Assembly (NCBI GenBank): GCA_900491605.1
Contig: UESW01001666.1
Coordinates: forward strand, 124,001-188,000
Reading direction: 5' to 3'
Source: Calamus simplicifolius
Taxonomy: Eukaryota > Streptophyta > Magnoliopsida > Arecales > Arecaceae
Length of the DNA: 64,000 nt
This document shows positions 21,501-32,550 of this stretch, one piece after another. Both the position numbers and the translations under genes were made by a program. Below the pieces are notes generated by a model. The model did not search any database. It saw only the letters and a program-made list of their open reading frames with translations, and was not told the origin of the DNA. The first letter of the stretch is position 1, and each line of letters begins with the position of its first letter.

Positions 21501-22200
21501 GGCAGATCGAACGGTGGTTTGGGTTGATGTTGAGCTTATGGGTGATCACCTCTGGTGGAATGCCGAGCATGTCAGATGCTGACCAGGTGAAGATGTCCGA
21601 GTTGGCCCATAGGAAAGTCAAAAGGCGATCACGGTCTTTTGGAGGGAGAAGCCCGTCGACTCGCACCGTCCTTGCCAGATTGTCCCCCAGTGGAAAGGTC
21701 AGTAGATGCTCAGCTGGCTCTCCTCCTTTGCTGGATTCCCTGGGGTCCAGTGCTTCTGAGGCCGGCTCAACCTCCTGGGGATTTGAAGCCATGTGATAGC
21801 AAGGTAAGACTGGGTTGGTCTCTCCTCGCATCTCGCTGACTCCGTTGCTAGTGGGGAACTACACAAGCAAGCGCTTAGTGGAGATGACCGCATCGAGAAA
21901 GTTAAGGCCAGGTCGTCCAAGAATGGCATTGTATGCCAAAAGTACCCGAATGACTAGGAACCTCATCATAACTATGCTATGACATGACGGTGTTCCGGCC
22001 ATCACCGTTAAGGAGATTTCGCCTTCTACCCTCACCGAGTCTCTCATGAATCCAACTAGGGGAGCTGTTACTGGCTGAAGAGAATCAATATACAAATTCA
22101 TCCTAACAAATGCATCGTAAGTAATGATATCAACCGAGTTGCTACTATCAACCAGGATCCTCTTTACATGATGTTTGGCAATCGTCATCGAAACAATAAT
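18580..22200 (-). pseudogene. Tat-element pol polyprotein remnant (PR-RT-RNH-aRNH-INT)
   Basis: On the - strand, in order. Protease at 22188-21859 (ILVDSSNSVDII, where DTG/DSG is usual). RT at 21700-20900 with DFTDLNKACPKDSFPLPRID and VYVDDML (catalytic YVDD about 21043-21054). RNase H at 20707-20365 (ALKAILAHPDTSG type end). A second, archaeal-type RNase H at 20232-19800 with HVDGASN, NNQAEYEALL, FTDSQL and ENAKADTLSRLA, giving the four acidic residues. Integrase with zinc-binding part (ICGNHLGGRSLAQK...CNGCQ, about 19560-19425) and core (TIITDNGR, GHPQTNGEAEVMNRT, about 19160-19020). Breaks include stops at 21084-21086, about 20900, 20037-20039 and several in the integrase, so no full-length protein can be made. 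Confidence 0.88.
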
Positions 22201-22239
22201 GCCTTCATTATTTACAATTTCTACCCTGGCTGATTCTCC

Positions 22240-23880
22240 TTTGAGGATACATCATCTAAACCCTCACTCCCCCTCGGCTGCTTAGATGAAGAGGCTGCTC
22301 CTCAGGACACCATTCCTATGGTCCTCTCCATCGGGGCATTATCAATAGCAGCCTGAGCAAGCGAAGGCCCCATGAGTGCTGGTACTGTCGGAGGTGCCTT
22401 CTGGACATATTTCCCAAGATAACCTCGCTGAATGAGTTCCTCGATGGCGCTCTTCAGGCTGTAGCAGTTGTCGATGTCATGGCCGTAGTCCCGATGAAAA
22501 CGGCAATAGCGACTTTTGTCACGGGGGAGGCCTTTCTTTATAAGAGGAGGTCGTCCGAGATATGGCTCGCCCTCAATCTTCATAACCATATGAGAGAGGG
22601 AGGCGAGAAGGGGCGTGAGCTCACTTTCCTAGGGGGCAAAGCTTCGATGCCGGTTATTCGGTCGGCGTGGCGGCTTGGGCTTCTTAGGATGGGAGGATCC
22701 ACTTGGCTCAGGACGGGTGGACCTCCGGCTGGATCCCCGTTCAGACTTTCGGGTGAAGTCAACTTCGTCTGCGCATATATACTTCTATGTACGGAGGAAG
22801 AGGTCAGTGTAGGAGACGGGTGGCTTCTTGTCCAGAGAAAAAGTGAAACAGGAAGGAAGAAGTCCCCTCTTCAGCGCCAGAGTCGCCACCACATCACCCA
22901 AATGGTAAACTTCGAGTGCGGCCATTTTAAAGTGGGCCACGAAGTCCCGAAGTGACTCCCCTTCCTTCTAACGTACGGAGAAGAGGCTGTCCATGACTCG
23001 CGGGATCCTCCAATAAGCGTCAAAGTGTGTTAGAAATGCCCTCTCTAGCTCTCGAAAGGAATCGATGCTGTGCAGGGATAGGCGGGAGTGCCAGGCGCGG
23101 GCAGCTTTCCGTAGAGTGGCAGGGAAAGCCTTACATAGAAGAACATCCGTTGCCCTTTGGACTTGCATGAGAGCTTTGTAGCTCTCGAGGTGATCGATTG
23201 TACCATCGTATGGATCCAGTTGGAGGAGTCAGAATCTGGAGGGGATGGGCTCGTTCAGGATTCGGCGAGTGTAAGGAGGACGGGTGTCGTACCCCTCCTT
23301 CTGCTGGTTGTTGACCTTTCTGGTAAGCTCCTCCAGCCGTCGGTGGTACTCGTCCAGACGTTTCTCCGCCTGGCGATTAACGGTTGACGCCTTCCTTGGT
23401 GGCCCAGGAGATGATGAAGAAGAAGAGGAAGAGGAGGAAGACTGCGGAAGGTGGTGCCTTCACTTCAGCTCTTCCTAGTGTTGGGGCTCCGGGGAGGATT
23501 TGCCTGGGCTGTGAGCAGGGGAGCATGTTCTTTTGAGGGGCTCCCGGCGTGCCTTCGAGGAGAAACCCCAGCCTCTTGATGGGGAGATCATCCCCTCGCG
23601 GACTACTGGCTGGCCAATGCAGCAGGCGATGGTGCGGGTAGAGCAGGTTGATACTGGGTGGCCATGAACTGCTGCTCCTAGAAACCATGGATCATCACAG
23701 TAAGAGTTTGGACTGTTGAGTGAGTGCGGCAACTGCTCAGCTTGAGTGGCCACAGTTGGTGGTACAGGGGTAACCGATGGGTTGGTAGCGGAGAGATTGA
23801 CCTTCTGTTGCTCTGTCGATGGAAGGTGCCCCCCAGGATAACTAGTAGAGGCATCCTGAGCATGCATTACCACCATTGCC
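22240..23880 (-). pseudogene. Tat-element gag remnant
   Basis: Fragments in shifting frames: an N-terminal piece starting MVVMHAQDASTSYPGGH at 23877; the capsid-like segment LCKAFPATLRKAARAWHSRL...SFRELERAFLTHF (23168-22968); and a C-terminal part with CRFHRDYGHDIDNCYSLK followed by IEELIQRGYLGKYV (about 22515-22400). The last is a zinc-knuckle-like motif characteristic of Tat-lineage gag. A GA-rich tract encoding Glu on the other strand (23416-23445) interrupts the capsid region. Frameshifts make it non-functional. Confidence 0.75.
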
Positions 23881-23964
23881 GATGAAGGGGGGGAGGAAAA
23901 CTCGCAAGCAAGTGTTACAGAGCTCGTCTTGTTGCCGGTCAGCCCCCTTCCTGGCGCGCCAATC

Positions 23965-25016
23965 TGTTGACGCTCGATCACTGAAACTGGATGTCGGAGA
24001 GAAATCTCGTCAGCTGATGTAGCCTTCTTCAGAATGAGCAACCTGCAAGAAGTCCCACTGCTGGAGGAGAACCCTGACAAGGACCCTCTGACGGTCAAGT
24101 CAGCAACCAAGGTCACAGCAAAGAAGGAGCTAGTAGAAGCTCCTCGGAGAAAGAGGATCCCCAACATTCGGGGTGTCTTCCCTCTGAGAGTGAAAAATGT
24201 CCCCATGAATGAGGGTATGAGCGTGTGGATACTTGTGTTCACGTACCTTGATTCTGAATCCTCTTACCTTTTATAGGCCTTTGACATCCGTTTGGGATTA
24301 ACCACGTGAAGTTCCGTGAAAAGGAATGTTTGCGGAGCATGCGGTAATTTCGTGAGTAAGGGTTGGTCGATGAGCATTGTCCCATCAAAAACATGGGCCT
24401 GATGGTTGGTGGGCTTGGTTCCATCAACTGCGTGAATCAGATGGCAGGTGGGCCTGGCTGTGTCAGGCTGCACAAGTCAGATAGTAGGTGGGCCTGGCGA
24501 TGGTCAGGTGGTAGGTCGGCCTGGCGATGGTCAGACGGTAGATAGGCCTGGTAGGGGCTACAGGGGGCAACTTGGAGGAGTTGGGGCTGCCTCAACCTAC
24601 TTGAAGGATTTGGGGCCACGGGGGACCGACTTGGAGAAATCGGAGTCGCCTCAGCCGACTTGGGGAAGTCGGAACCACAGAGGGCCGACTTGGAGGAGTC
24701 GGGGCCGCAGAGGACCGACTTAGAGAAGTCAGGACCGCCTCGGCCGACTTAGAGAAGTCGGAACCGTGGGGGATTGCCTTAGAGAAGTCGGGATTGCCTT
24801 GGCCGACTTGGAGAAATCGGAACCGTAGGGGGCCAACTTGGAGAAGTCGAGGCCGCCTCGGTCGAGTTGGAGGAGTCGAGACCGCAGGGAGCTGACTTGG
24901 AGTCGGGACTGCCTCGGCCAACTTGGAGGAGTCGGGGCAAGCATGTCTGTTGGTTTTCGCTCACGCCATTGGCCAACTTTGCCGTTATTGTCCATGTGGC
25001 ACCACCGGCCATATCA
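23965..25016 (-). repeat. 5' LTR of the Tat element
   Basis: 1052 bp, 176 bp longer than its partner. The extra length lies in the hairpin minisatellite at about 24550-24935. The ends match the other LTR (TGTTGACG, CATATCA) and the flank 25017-25021 repeats AGAAT. Confidence 0.93.
24550..24935. repeat. Hairpin minisatellite in 5' LTR
   Basis: About twelve units of roughly 30 bp with CCGACTTGGAGAAGTCGG-type inverted repeats, the same family as at 13690-13905 but about twice the copy number. Confidence 0.85.
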
Positions 25017-25021
25017 AGAAT

Positions 25022-27099
25022 GATGACGATAGCAGTCTTGAGCCTCTCTAATATAAGGTTAGAAGTAGATTGACCTAGGTTGGGCAACGTCCTAGTTTGT
25101 GACTACCCTTTTTTTTTTCAAGGTTTAAGGTCCAAAAGAATTTGCTAGTCTAGCATGGCCACATAGTATTGGATTTACTTCCATCACAATTTGATTGTGA
25201 AAAAAAATGTAGTATTTCCATCTCAAATATACACTGCACAAGGACATCTTTGGATTGATCATTGCCACATCAAGATTGCAAAATTTTAGTGTTTGTTGAG
25301 TTCATGGAAGGATTCTCGCTCTTATAATCCATGACTGCATTAATGACCTGCAAAAAGAAAGTTCCACAAATTATATGATAAGAGGAGATTCATGCAACTA
25401 TTATTCTTGATAAATGGAGTTAATGACCTGCTATGGAGTTAAGATGTACCATCTGGGTTTTTAAGATAAATGTCAGCTGTTATTCTTGATGATAACCATA
25501 TTTGCAAGTTTCACTCAACAAAGAAATAAGATTTACTCAACTCAACTCATCTAAGTCTTTTCCCAACACATGGGATTAGCTACATAAATATGCTTCCTCG
25601 ACTGTGCTCTATTCAGAACTAAGTCAACACTAACGTTTTAGCCCTTCGCAAACTAAGTTATGACGTTTAGTCCTTTGCATAATTTGATTTAGTAAATTCA
25701 TCTAACGAAGACCTTTAGATGTTCCGATTAGAAAGAGTATCTTTTAATCACCCATAATAAGGATAGAGATAGACTTAAACTGATATAGATAGAAATAATT
25801 AAAAAAAATAAATATTTATAATTTAAATATCGACTTATCCTAAACAGAGCAAAGTGAAGGAAGTAGATTCATATAGCCGATCCCATATAGTTGAAAAAAA
25901 GGCTTAGACGAGTTGAGCATGTTTGAGAGGATCCGACGAAGTTTTACGCTGGCTATTAGTTACCTAAGGCAACCCTTCTTTATTCGGGCTTGGGACCGAT
26001 CTTGGTACACTTAACAAAGAAATAAGATATATTCTACAATATTCTAGTGGTTCCCATTTAAAGGATCCAATTATGAAGTAAGACGACATGCAAGCCACAA
26101 TTATTATAAAAAAAGGAATAGTATACTAATGAGGCTCTTTTTATGAAGAAAAGACTCTGAACTCAACCCAATTATATAAATGATGGCTCTTGTATCAGGA
26201 TCGCTACTTCAGAACCATGACTCACTCACTCTCAGAAATTGTTGATGTTCTATGTAATCCCATTAGCAGCATAGGAGCCTCATGTCAGAATTTAACTTAC
26301 GTAATCAACCATGGGAGAACTAGGAAAAATTGGAAACTAGAAAGACCAAAGGACAAACTATCCATATAATTGGAAAAAATATAAATATTATGTTTAGACA
26401 ATGAAATATTTAGAAATTGTTGGATCTTGCTTGAAATAAACTAGGTATCCTTCATGAATTGGTTTTGCTGGTTCCTCGTGGCTTAAAATCAAGATGCCAC
26501 CCTTCCCTCCATAATATCTCAATGCATTCTTTTTTTTTTTTAGTTTGAACAAATCCATATGAATTCAAATCTTAATGGAATCAGTTCTTTAGATATTCAC
26601 TTTTGAGTGGAGGAAAAAAGGGGCATATTTAGTCTCAAAAATGAAAGAGCATGAAGGCCCAGTTATAAAACAAAGGCAATATTTCTTGCCAGTCTTAAAA
26701 AGCTGAATTCCAAAGTCTAAGAAACAATGAATTCAGATATTGTTTGGGTATACAACCTGAACTTCATAACATAAACACAGATGACAGATATTTTTGTCTA
26801 GGTCAGCACTTAGTTTGCATGATGAGAAAAATTATTCAGCAACTAGATGATGGAGCAATAAAGCTGAGCTTAGTTCTAAGAAAGTTGTCATCAGGCAGAG
26901 AGGAATAGCTCTTATCATGTATTCTTTCATGGAAAAATAATTTAGAATACTAATCAGCATAACACATGGCTTTTACCTAGTTAGGCAGTCACCTAATGCC
27001 AGGAACAGCTGAGCTCATTGTCACAAGCACCACCATACTAATCTAGATAGCACATTTCATCCTATGTCAATGATATATTACATCATCTTCATTTTGTAG
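25022..27099. other. AT-rich intergenic DNA, no gene seen apart from a foldback repeat
   Basis: Apart from the inverted repeat at about 25530-25925, this stretch shows no extended open frame, RNA gene or clear mobile element. It contains scattered A/T runs. Confidence 0.5.
25530..25925. repeat. Foldback element, about 100-bp imperfect arms
   Basis: The reverse complement of about 25530-25640 (reading ATGTAGCTAATCCCATGTGT, then GACTTAGATGAGTTGAG) matches the forward sequence at about 25865-25920 (ATATAGCCGATCCCATATAG, then GGCTTAGACGAGTTGAG). The arms extend inward (CTTCCTCGACTGTGCTCT against CTTCCTTCACTTTGCTCT). The arm ends resemble the 3' end of plant SINE/LINE families (GCCGATCCCATATAG...AAAGGCTTAG). 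It could be a MITE-like foldback or two SINE fragments in inverted orientation. Confidence 0.55.
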
Positions 27100-27199
27100 A
27101 GAAGATTTTGCTGTTGGAGATGGCATTAACATTGCTATTCACCGAAGCTCTGGACCTCCCACTCCAGAACTCCTCATTGATGAAAAGGCCAAAATCTGA
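27100..27199 (+). CDS. Candidate orphan terminal coding exon (unrecognised)
   Basis: After a pyrimidine-rich tract and acceptor (CATTTTGTAG, 27090-27099) an open frame of 32 codons runs from GAA at 27101 to TGA at 27197. It reads EDFAVGDGINIAIHRSS, then GPPTPELLIDEKAKI. The composition is unusually protein-like for this AT-rich region. I do not recognise the protein and found no convincing upstream exons on the + strand; the sequence upstream of 25,017 is a retrotransposon. It could be the last exon of a gene displaced by that insertion, a relic, or chance. Confidence 0.3.
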
Positions 27200-29082
27200 A
27201 ACTAGCGTGCCTGCACACTTTTTTCTGTCAGATATACCAAATAACTGGCATACATAAATCTCATAAAAAATGAATCAATTAATGGTAAACATTTCCTCAT
27301 TTATGCTGCAGATTTTTTCACTTTAAACAAGTATGCATTTATATAACGGTATTAACAACCGGCAAAGTCATCATAAACATCAACAACACAAGTGGACATT
27401 CATTTGGATCAAGCTTCGCTGTCACAGTAACGGACCCTATATGGTACTGTATTGGTATGCTTGGTACGTAGGTTAGTTCAGCATATTAAAACTCGATATG
27501 CACAAGTGTTGAGTTTTGGTTTAGTACCAGTATGATACCATGTGTATCAATATAGCATACTAAGTTTTGGATGTTGTGTGATGAGCTATCCAAGTAAAAA
27601 TGTGGAAGAAATATAACTGAATTTTTGCTAGGGCTATTTGCTTATGCTTTCTTCTAGGCACACACAAAAAGAAAAGCAAAAGAAAAAGAAAGGAGAAAAG
27701 GATGGGTTTAGAGAAAACCCAACACGTAGGCTTCAGAAACAGCTGATAAAACACTTAAGAAGATGAATCAAAAATAGAAAATTTCTAATTCTTTCCTACA
27801 CTGTTCTGGAATCTTTTCCTCAGTTCCCAAAGAATTCTCAAGAGCATGGACAAAAGGCACCCTGTGAGAAGTAGCTAAATTATAAGATGAAGAACTTCTC
27901 TAGTCATATTCTGAACCATCATAGTTTGGAGGGCAACTAAGAGCAAATAGAGGATCAGAAACAAAGGCAGATTCAAAACAATACAAAAAGGGAAAGCTTC
28001 CAAGGAAGAATGGAGTCAACTAATAGCACTCAATCAATAATGGAAAAATAAAAAAAAATAAAATTGCCAGTTTCTCCAGTTGGACACATTAAATGAAGCT
28101 AAAAGAAAAGAAATAATTAAAAATCCTGGAGGTGAAACTATCTAGGCATTGGTTACAAGACAGGGGATAGACCTTAGCAAAAGGCCCCAAGGGCTGGACT
28201 ACCAGAACTCAATCATGAGATATGCAACACGTTAAAAAACTGAACTGGGTGGCTTAAATTCATGTTGGAAGATCTCTAGATTTCAATAAATCCAGATCTG
28301 CCATAAAGTATATAACAGGAGAGGTTATGACCTTTTCATAGTTCCACCCAACCTCTAACTGATGCAAACCTGATAACATGATCTTATCCTTCAATGGACT
28401 AGGTATGAAACAAAAGTTAGAACTATCTTATCAGGCATGGATCCAGGTTTAGTAAAATCAGGACTCAATAGCACCCCTAATCACTGCATGCTGCATCCAG
28501 AGCATGTACTTAGTAATATAATTTAAAAAAGAGCAAAATATTGTTAAATCTGAAAATTATAAGTTTGTTATATCTTTTAATGTATCATATGGTGATAATC
28601 TCACTAATATAGAGGCCTAATTTTTTTTTCTCTGCCTTTTCTTCCTCAAAGGTAAAAGGATAATATGATTGAAAAAGAGCTGGCTAAGCATCAAAGAAAT
28701 ATAATTTGAAATGCTATGATCAATCAAACAGTTTTCCAGTTAGATTCTGGAATGCAAACATGACCAAAATGCTCAACTATTTTAATTATCAGAAAAGACA
28801 ATTATTACAAATATATCATTGTCCATGATAAGTGAATGGTTCTTAAAAATAACAACAATAGACCACATTGACTACCAAAAGTTGAACTAGAAAAAATTTA
28901 TTTAGAGTCCATTGTAGGCAAAATGGCATGCTCGCTTGGGGCTTGCAAGCATGTGAAAAGAGTGGTGCTGATAAGTACAAATTTAACCAAGCTAAATATC
29001 AATTTCTTTCTTGAGAATGCCCAACAAGAAGCAGTAGACTTCAAGTTCAAGCACAAGATTCATCTTCCATTGTGATGACCAA
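27200..29082. other. AT-rich intergenic DNA with a TGGTA-rich dispersed repeat fragment
   Basis: 27430-27560 carries TATGGTACTGTATTGGTATG and ATGATACCATG words that also appear, in inverted orientation, near 63170-63350, so a dispersed repeat family is likely. The rest has no supported feature. Confidence 0.4.
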
Positions 29083-29087
29083 GAAGG

Positions 29088-30989
29088 TGTTAGAAAAGCT
29101 TTTGCAGGCAATAGAAATGCATTTTAACATTTTGTAAAATAAACATGCAACAAAAGCAATAAGATATTGAATCTAATCCAATATCAGCCTACAACAGGAT
29201 CAATATATAGAAAAACATATATATATAAAGGTATAAAAGAAAAGGACATAAATCAAATCTATGTTAACATAAATAACATAGATCATATCTATGTTTGTGA
29301 CCTAGTGTCTTAGATCATATCTAAGTCACCAGTAACAAATGAATCTTTTACCTTTTGATGCTTAATAATTCACGCAGCAGTAGAAGGCGGTGGTAGGTAG
29401 TACTTCTGCAAGCCACACAAAGGTATATGGCCTCTACAGGTGATCCACATCGGGGCTTTGGTCCTGACCAGCCTCTTCGAAGTGCTAGCTCCTCTCCTAG
29501 GCTTCGACGATGAGATTTCTTCTCTTTTACACCAAGGTGCTCATGGAATTATCAAAAGGATGTATATCATGAGGAAACATCTTACCCCAGGTTTTATAGA
29601 TAGAATCCATTTCATCCTAAAAACTTCTCATCTTTCTGTCGTTTCTTTTTCCAATGTTTCTTGAAAGATAAGGAAGAACCCTTCATCTTCATTTTCAGCT
29701 AAAAACCGAAAAAGAGTTAAGGAAGAAACTCTTCATCTCCTTTTTCAGTTAAAAACCGAAAAGGTTAGAAGTTAAGAAATAAAGGGTAATTAGGAAGAGG
29801 TCATTAACTTCCATTTTAAATTCAGACTTAAAGTTTTGAATTCAAAATTCAATCTTTAAACTTGAAATTAAAATTAGTTTGAAATTCAAATTCATAATTC
29901 AAATTTAAACGGTAAGGATGTTAACATTAGGCTTACCTAAATTTGAGTCCAAATCAAATCCTGTTTGATTTGACCAAGGTGTTCATAGCTCAATCAAATT
30001 GAGCTAGCCAGCAATCGTATTGCCAATTTAATCCTTCAATTAATTTACTAACATTTAGTTTCTCAATCATCCAGTCAAGTAGAATCCCCTATGGCATGTG
30101 ACCCCATAGGTTCGAACACTAAGCCGGTAGCACTGGAATACTTCCAATACTAATCGAAGTCGCCATCTAGCAATGACACTCGACGTTCGGATAGGCCGAA
30201 GGTTGTAGAGCAACAATCAAGAACCTCTGGCATATGGTTACCATATAATTCATCCCTTTGACCCTCAATGCTCAAGATGAGTTAGGTTTCAACTGCCAAC
30301 CCTTAATCAATTCATCTATAAAGTGTCTCAATCTTCATAAGTCCTGTGACTCCTCACAGGGACTACCCTGGCCAAAGTTTTGCTAAATTGAAACATAGTG
30401 AGACATTTATTCCAAACTGTTTGGAGGGGTCAATCCCATCTTGATCCACTCACTGCTCCACAAGTACTTTACTGCACCCAGAAATATTCTGTCATTGGAT
30501 TAAAAATTCAGGTAATCTAGCACCAAAATACAGTAGGTTGCTTGCAAGCTACCATGGTGATCTCAGGTCAGAGGGACACTTATATCCATATCCCTTCGTG
30601 AACACTTCTTGGCAGAAGAGTGTTCCGCAGATTGGTCACGTTCAGTGAAATATCATACACCTTACCTGCATGTCATACCAGTGTCATCACACTCCTTGGT
30701 AAAGAGGACAACCAACCCATATGATATACAACGACCTTTACTTGATACATAGTTGTCCTATAACTATATATCATTTGGTCGCAACTATTTTAAGAACCAC
30801 TCAATAAATCCTCTCTTTATTGAATAGATTATGGTTCTAAGGACTCCATCATAAAAGAATTTATTTCCAAAAGATGCAATATGATGAACTGCCAAATAAA
30901 TATTTTATTAATTTATAATTCATATACATTTACAACTTGCACAATCATCTGCATGTTAGTTGATTGGCTTTAGACACAATTCCCAACAG
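29088..30989 (-). mobile_element. Solo LTR, 1902 bp, TSD GAAGG
   Basis: On the - strand it begins TGTTGGGAATTGTGTCTAAA and ends GCTTTTCTAACA. A perfect 5-bp duplication, GAAGG, lies at 29083-29087 and 30990-30994. No second LTR, gag or pol is next to it, so it is a solo LTR left by LTR-LTR recombination. The TGTTGGGA start and overall layout suggest a Ty1/copia family (inference). A 74-codon open frame at 29440 lies inside it and is not a gene. Confidence 0.88.
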
Positions 30990-30994
30990 AAGGT

Positions 30995-31240
30995 TCAGGA
31001 GTTATAGATTCAATATGACATTAGATATCACAATCTAATTAATCCTTGGGTCCATATTTTTTCAGGATAAGGATATAAACCATGATGATATTCCCTAGAC
31101 CAGCAATGGCATCATAAGCCAATATAATATTAAGTTCTTTTTTATAAAGTGCATGAAACCAGTTAACCACCTTGCCACTCCCCAAAAGCTACAAAGCTTC
31201 ACCTATTCTAACACTCGCTACTTGTATAGCTCTTCAAAAG

Positions 31241-31287
<47 letters not shown>

Positions 31288-31924
31288 CTGCCATGTACAT
31301 TGCAAAAATTTAAAGAGAAAAAGAAAGAAAATAATGTAAGCAATGATCGCAGAAAGCCCAAGATCTTTACACCACAGCAAATCATATGCTTCTAAAACAG
31401 ATATTAATGACTTCAGAAAAAAGGTTTACAGAAGTGCATCCAAGCCTGAGGGAAGGCCCTGCCTGGCCATCCTTATGTTAAATATTATGTTGTGCACGTC
31501 ACATCCAACATCAGATATTCTTGAGAAGAGATATGGTTCAAACTCCATCGAAGTAAAGCAATACTTTAGATCTAAATTGAAGTGTTTTGTCCCAGTCATA
31601 TTAATTATTCATTCTTACTTTTAACATTTGAAATTGAGAAACCTAACCGTACCAAGAAACTCTGCAGTTCATTGTAGATTGCAATTGACATTGATCACAG
31701 AACAGACTGGTTCAAAAACTTTAGAAGAACTACATGGTTACCTGATGAGCTGGAATGATATGTCTTGAAAGATTATGAGCCTATGAGCCAAGAGGATGCA
31801 CTGGCGATCCTAATGATTGCTATGACATCAACTTGACTATATACATAATGAAAGAAATTACGCATGCCCGCCCGCCCGCCCATGCACGCCTGCCCACGCG
31901 TGCATGCACCCACCCACAATATAT
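30995..31924. other. AT-rich intergenic DNA with microsatellites
   Basis: Holds a pure (GA)n run at about 31243-31286 and a GCCC/CATGC alternating tract at 31861-31915. Open frames of 80-93 codons here have microsatellite-driven composition and no family resemblance. Confidence 0.5.
31243..31286. repeat. (GA)n microsatellite
   Basis: An uninterrupted GAGA run of about 44 bp. Confidence 0.95.
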
Positions 31925-32550
31925 ATAAACTTGGCTAACCTAAATCTGATCACATTCCTTAACCTTAGATCTAATAAAAAAGTCATTCATTATCTACCGT
32001 TTGTTACGTTTGACCTATCTCTTTTTAGCAACACGCACGAATGCACAACACACGCACGCGCGCGTGAACACACGCACAACATATAAAACAGTTTTTATTA
32101 TTCATGTACTTCTTCGCTAAAGAATAGGATATGAGCTATATTTCTATTCTTTTAACTGAAGAACAGGGATGTGTTTTATATCCTTATTTTTCAGCGAAAA
32201 AATACATGAGTAACAGAATAGTAATATAACTCATATCCTTATCTTTTAATTAAAAAAATAGAAACATCGCTCATATCCACATTCTTCAACAAAAAAGTAC
32301 ATGAGTAACAATATAGAGATATAGTTCATATCCCTCTTTTTAGTTAAAAAAAATGTGGATATGGCTCATATCTCTTTTCTTCATCGTAATAAAAACTGTT
32401 TTACACAGTATTTACGAAAAAATAAGATGCATTCATGAAGACAGACAAATGCGACAAACGATGGTTAACGAATGACCTTTTTGTTTCAAGATTTGAATAG
32501 ATCTAAGGGTGAGGAAGGTGATCAATTTGGGCTTGGTTATGCATAAGTAT
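31925..32550. repeat. Foldback element of about 625 bp with inner tandem units
   Basis: Outer arms: 31925-32030 (CTTGGCTAACCTAAATCTGA, then CCTTAGATCT, then GTCATTCATT) matches the reverse complement of about 32440-32545 (CCAAGCCCAAATTGATCA, CCCTTAGATCT, GTCATTCGTT). Inner arms: AAACAGTTTTTATTA at 32086-32100 and TAATAAAAACTGTTTTA at 32388-32404. The centre has repeats of TACATGAGTAACA separated by about 100 bp. This looks like a foldback/MITE-type element. A 72-codon frame on the - strand at 32433 is part of the arm. Confidence 0.75.

Larger units (their letters stand above)
13101..25016 (-). mobile_element. Ty3/gypsy LTR retrotransposon, Tat lineage, complete but decayed, TSD AGAAT
   Basis: LTRs at 13101-13976 (3' LTR in element orientation) and 23965-25016 (5' LTR) both read TGTTGACG...CATATCA on the + strand. 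They are flanked by a perfect 5-bp duplication, AGAAT, at 13096-13100 and 25017-25021. A primer-binding-site-like TTGGCGCGCCAGGAAGGGGG lies next to the 5' LTR (- strand, about 23943-23962). A purine-rich tract (GGAGCGGGGGGCATC) abuts the 3' LTR at 13977-13991. The element is 11.9 kb. Gag, protease, RT, RNase H, a second (archaeal-type) RNase H and integrase follow in order on the - strand. The second RNase H, the missing chromodomain and the antisense ORF place it in the Tat clade. Confidence 0.93.

Noticed and set aside
29440..29664. 74-codon frame starting MIHIGALVLTSLFEVL
   Set aside because: It lies wholly within the solo LTR, and LTRs of this kind do not encode proteins.
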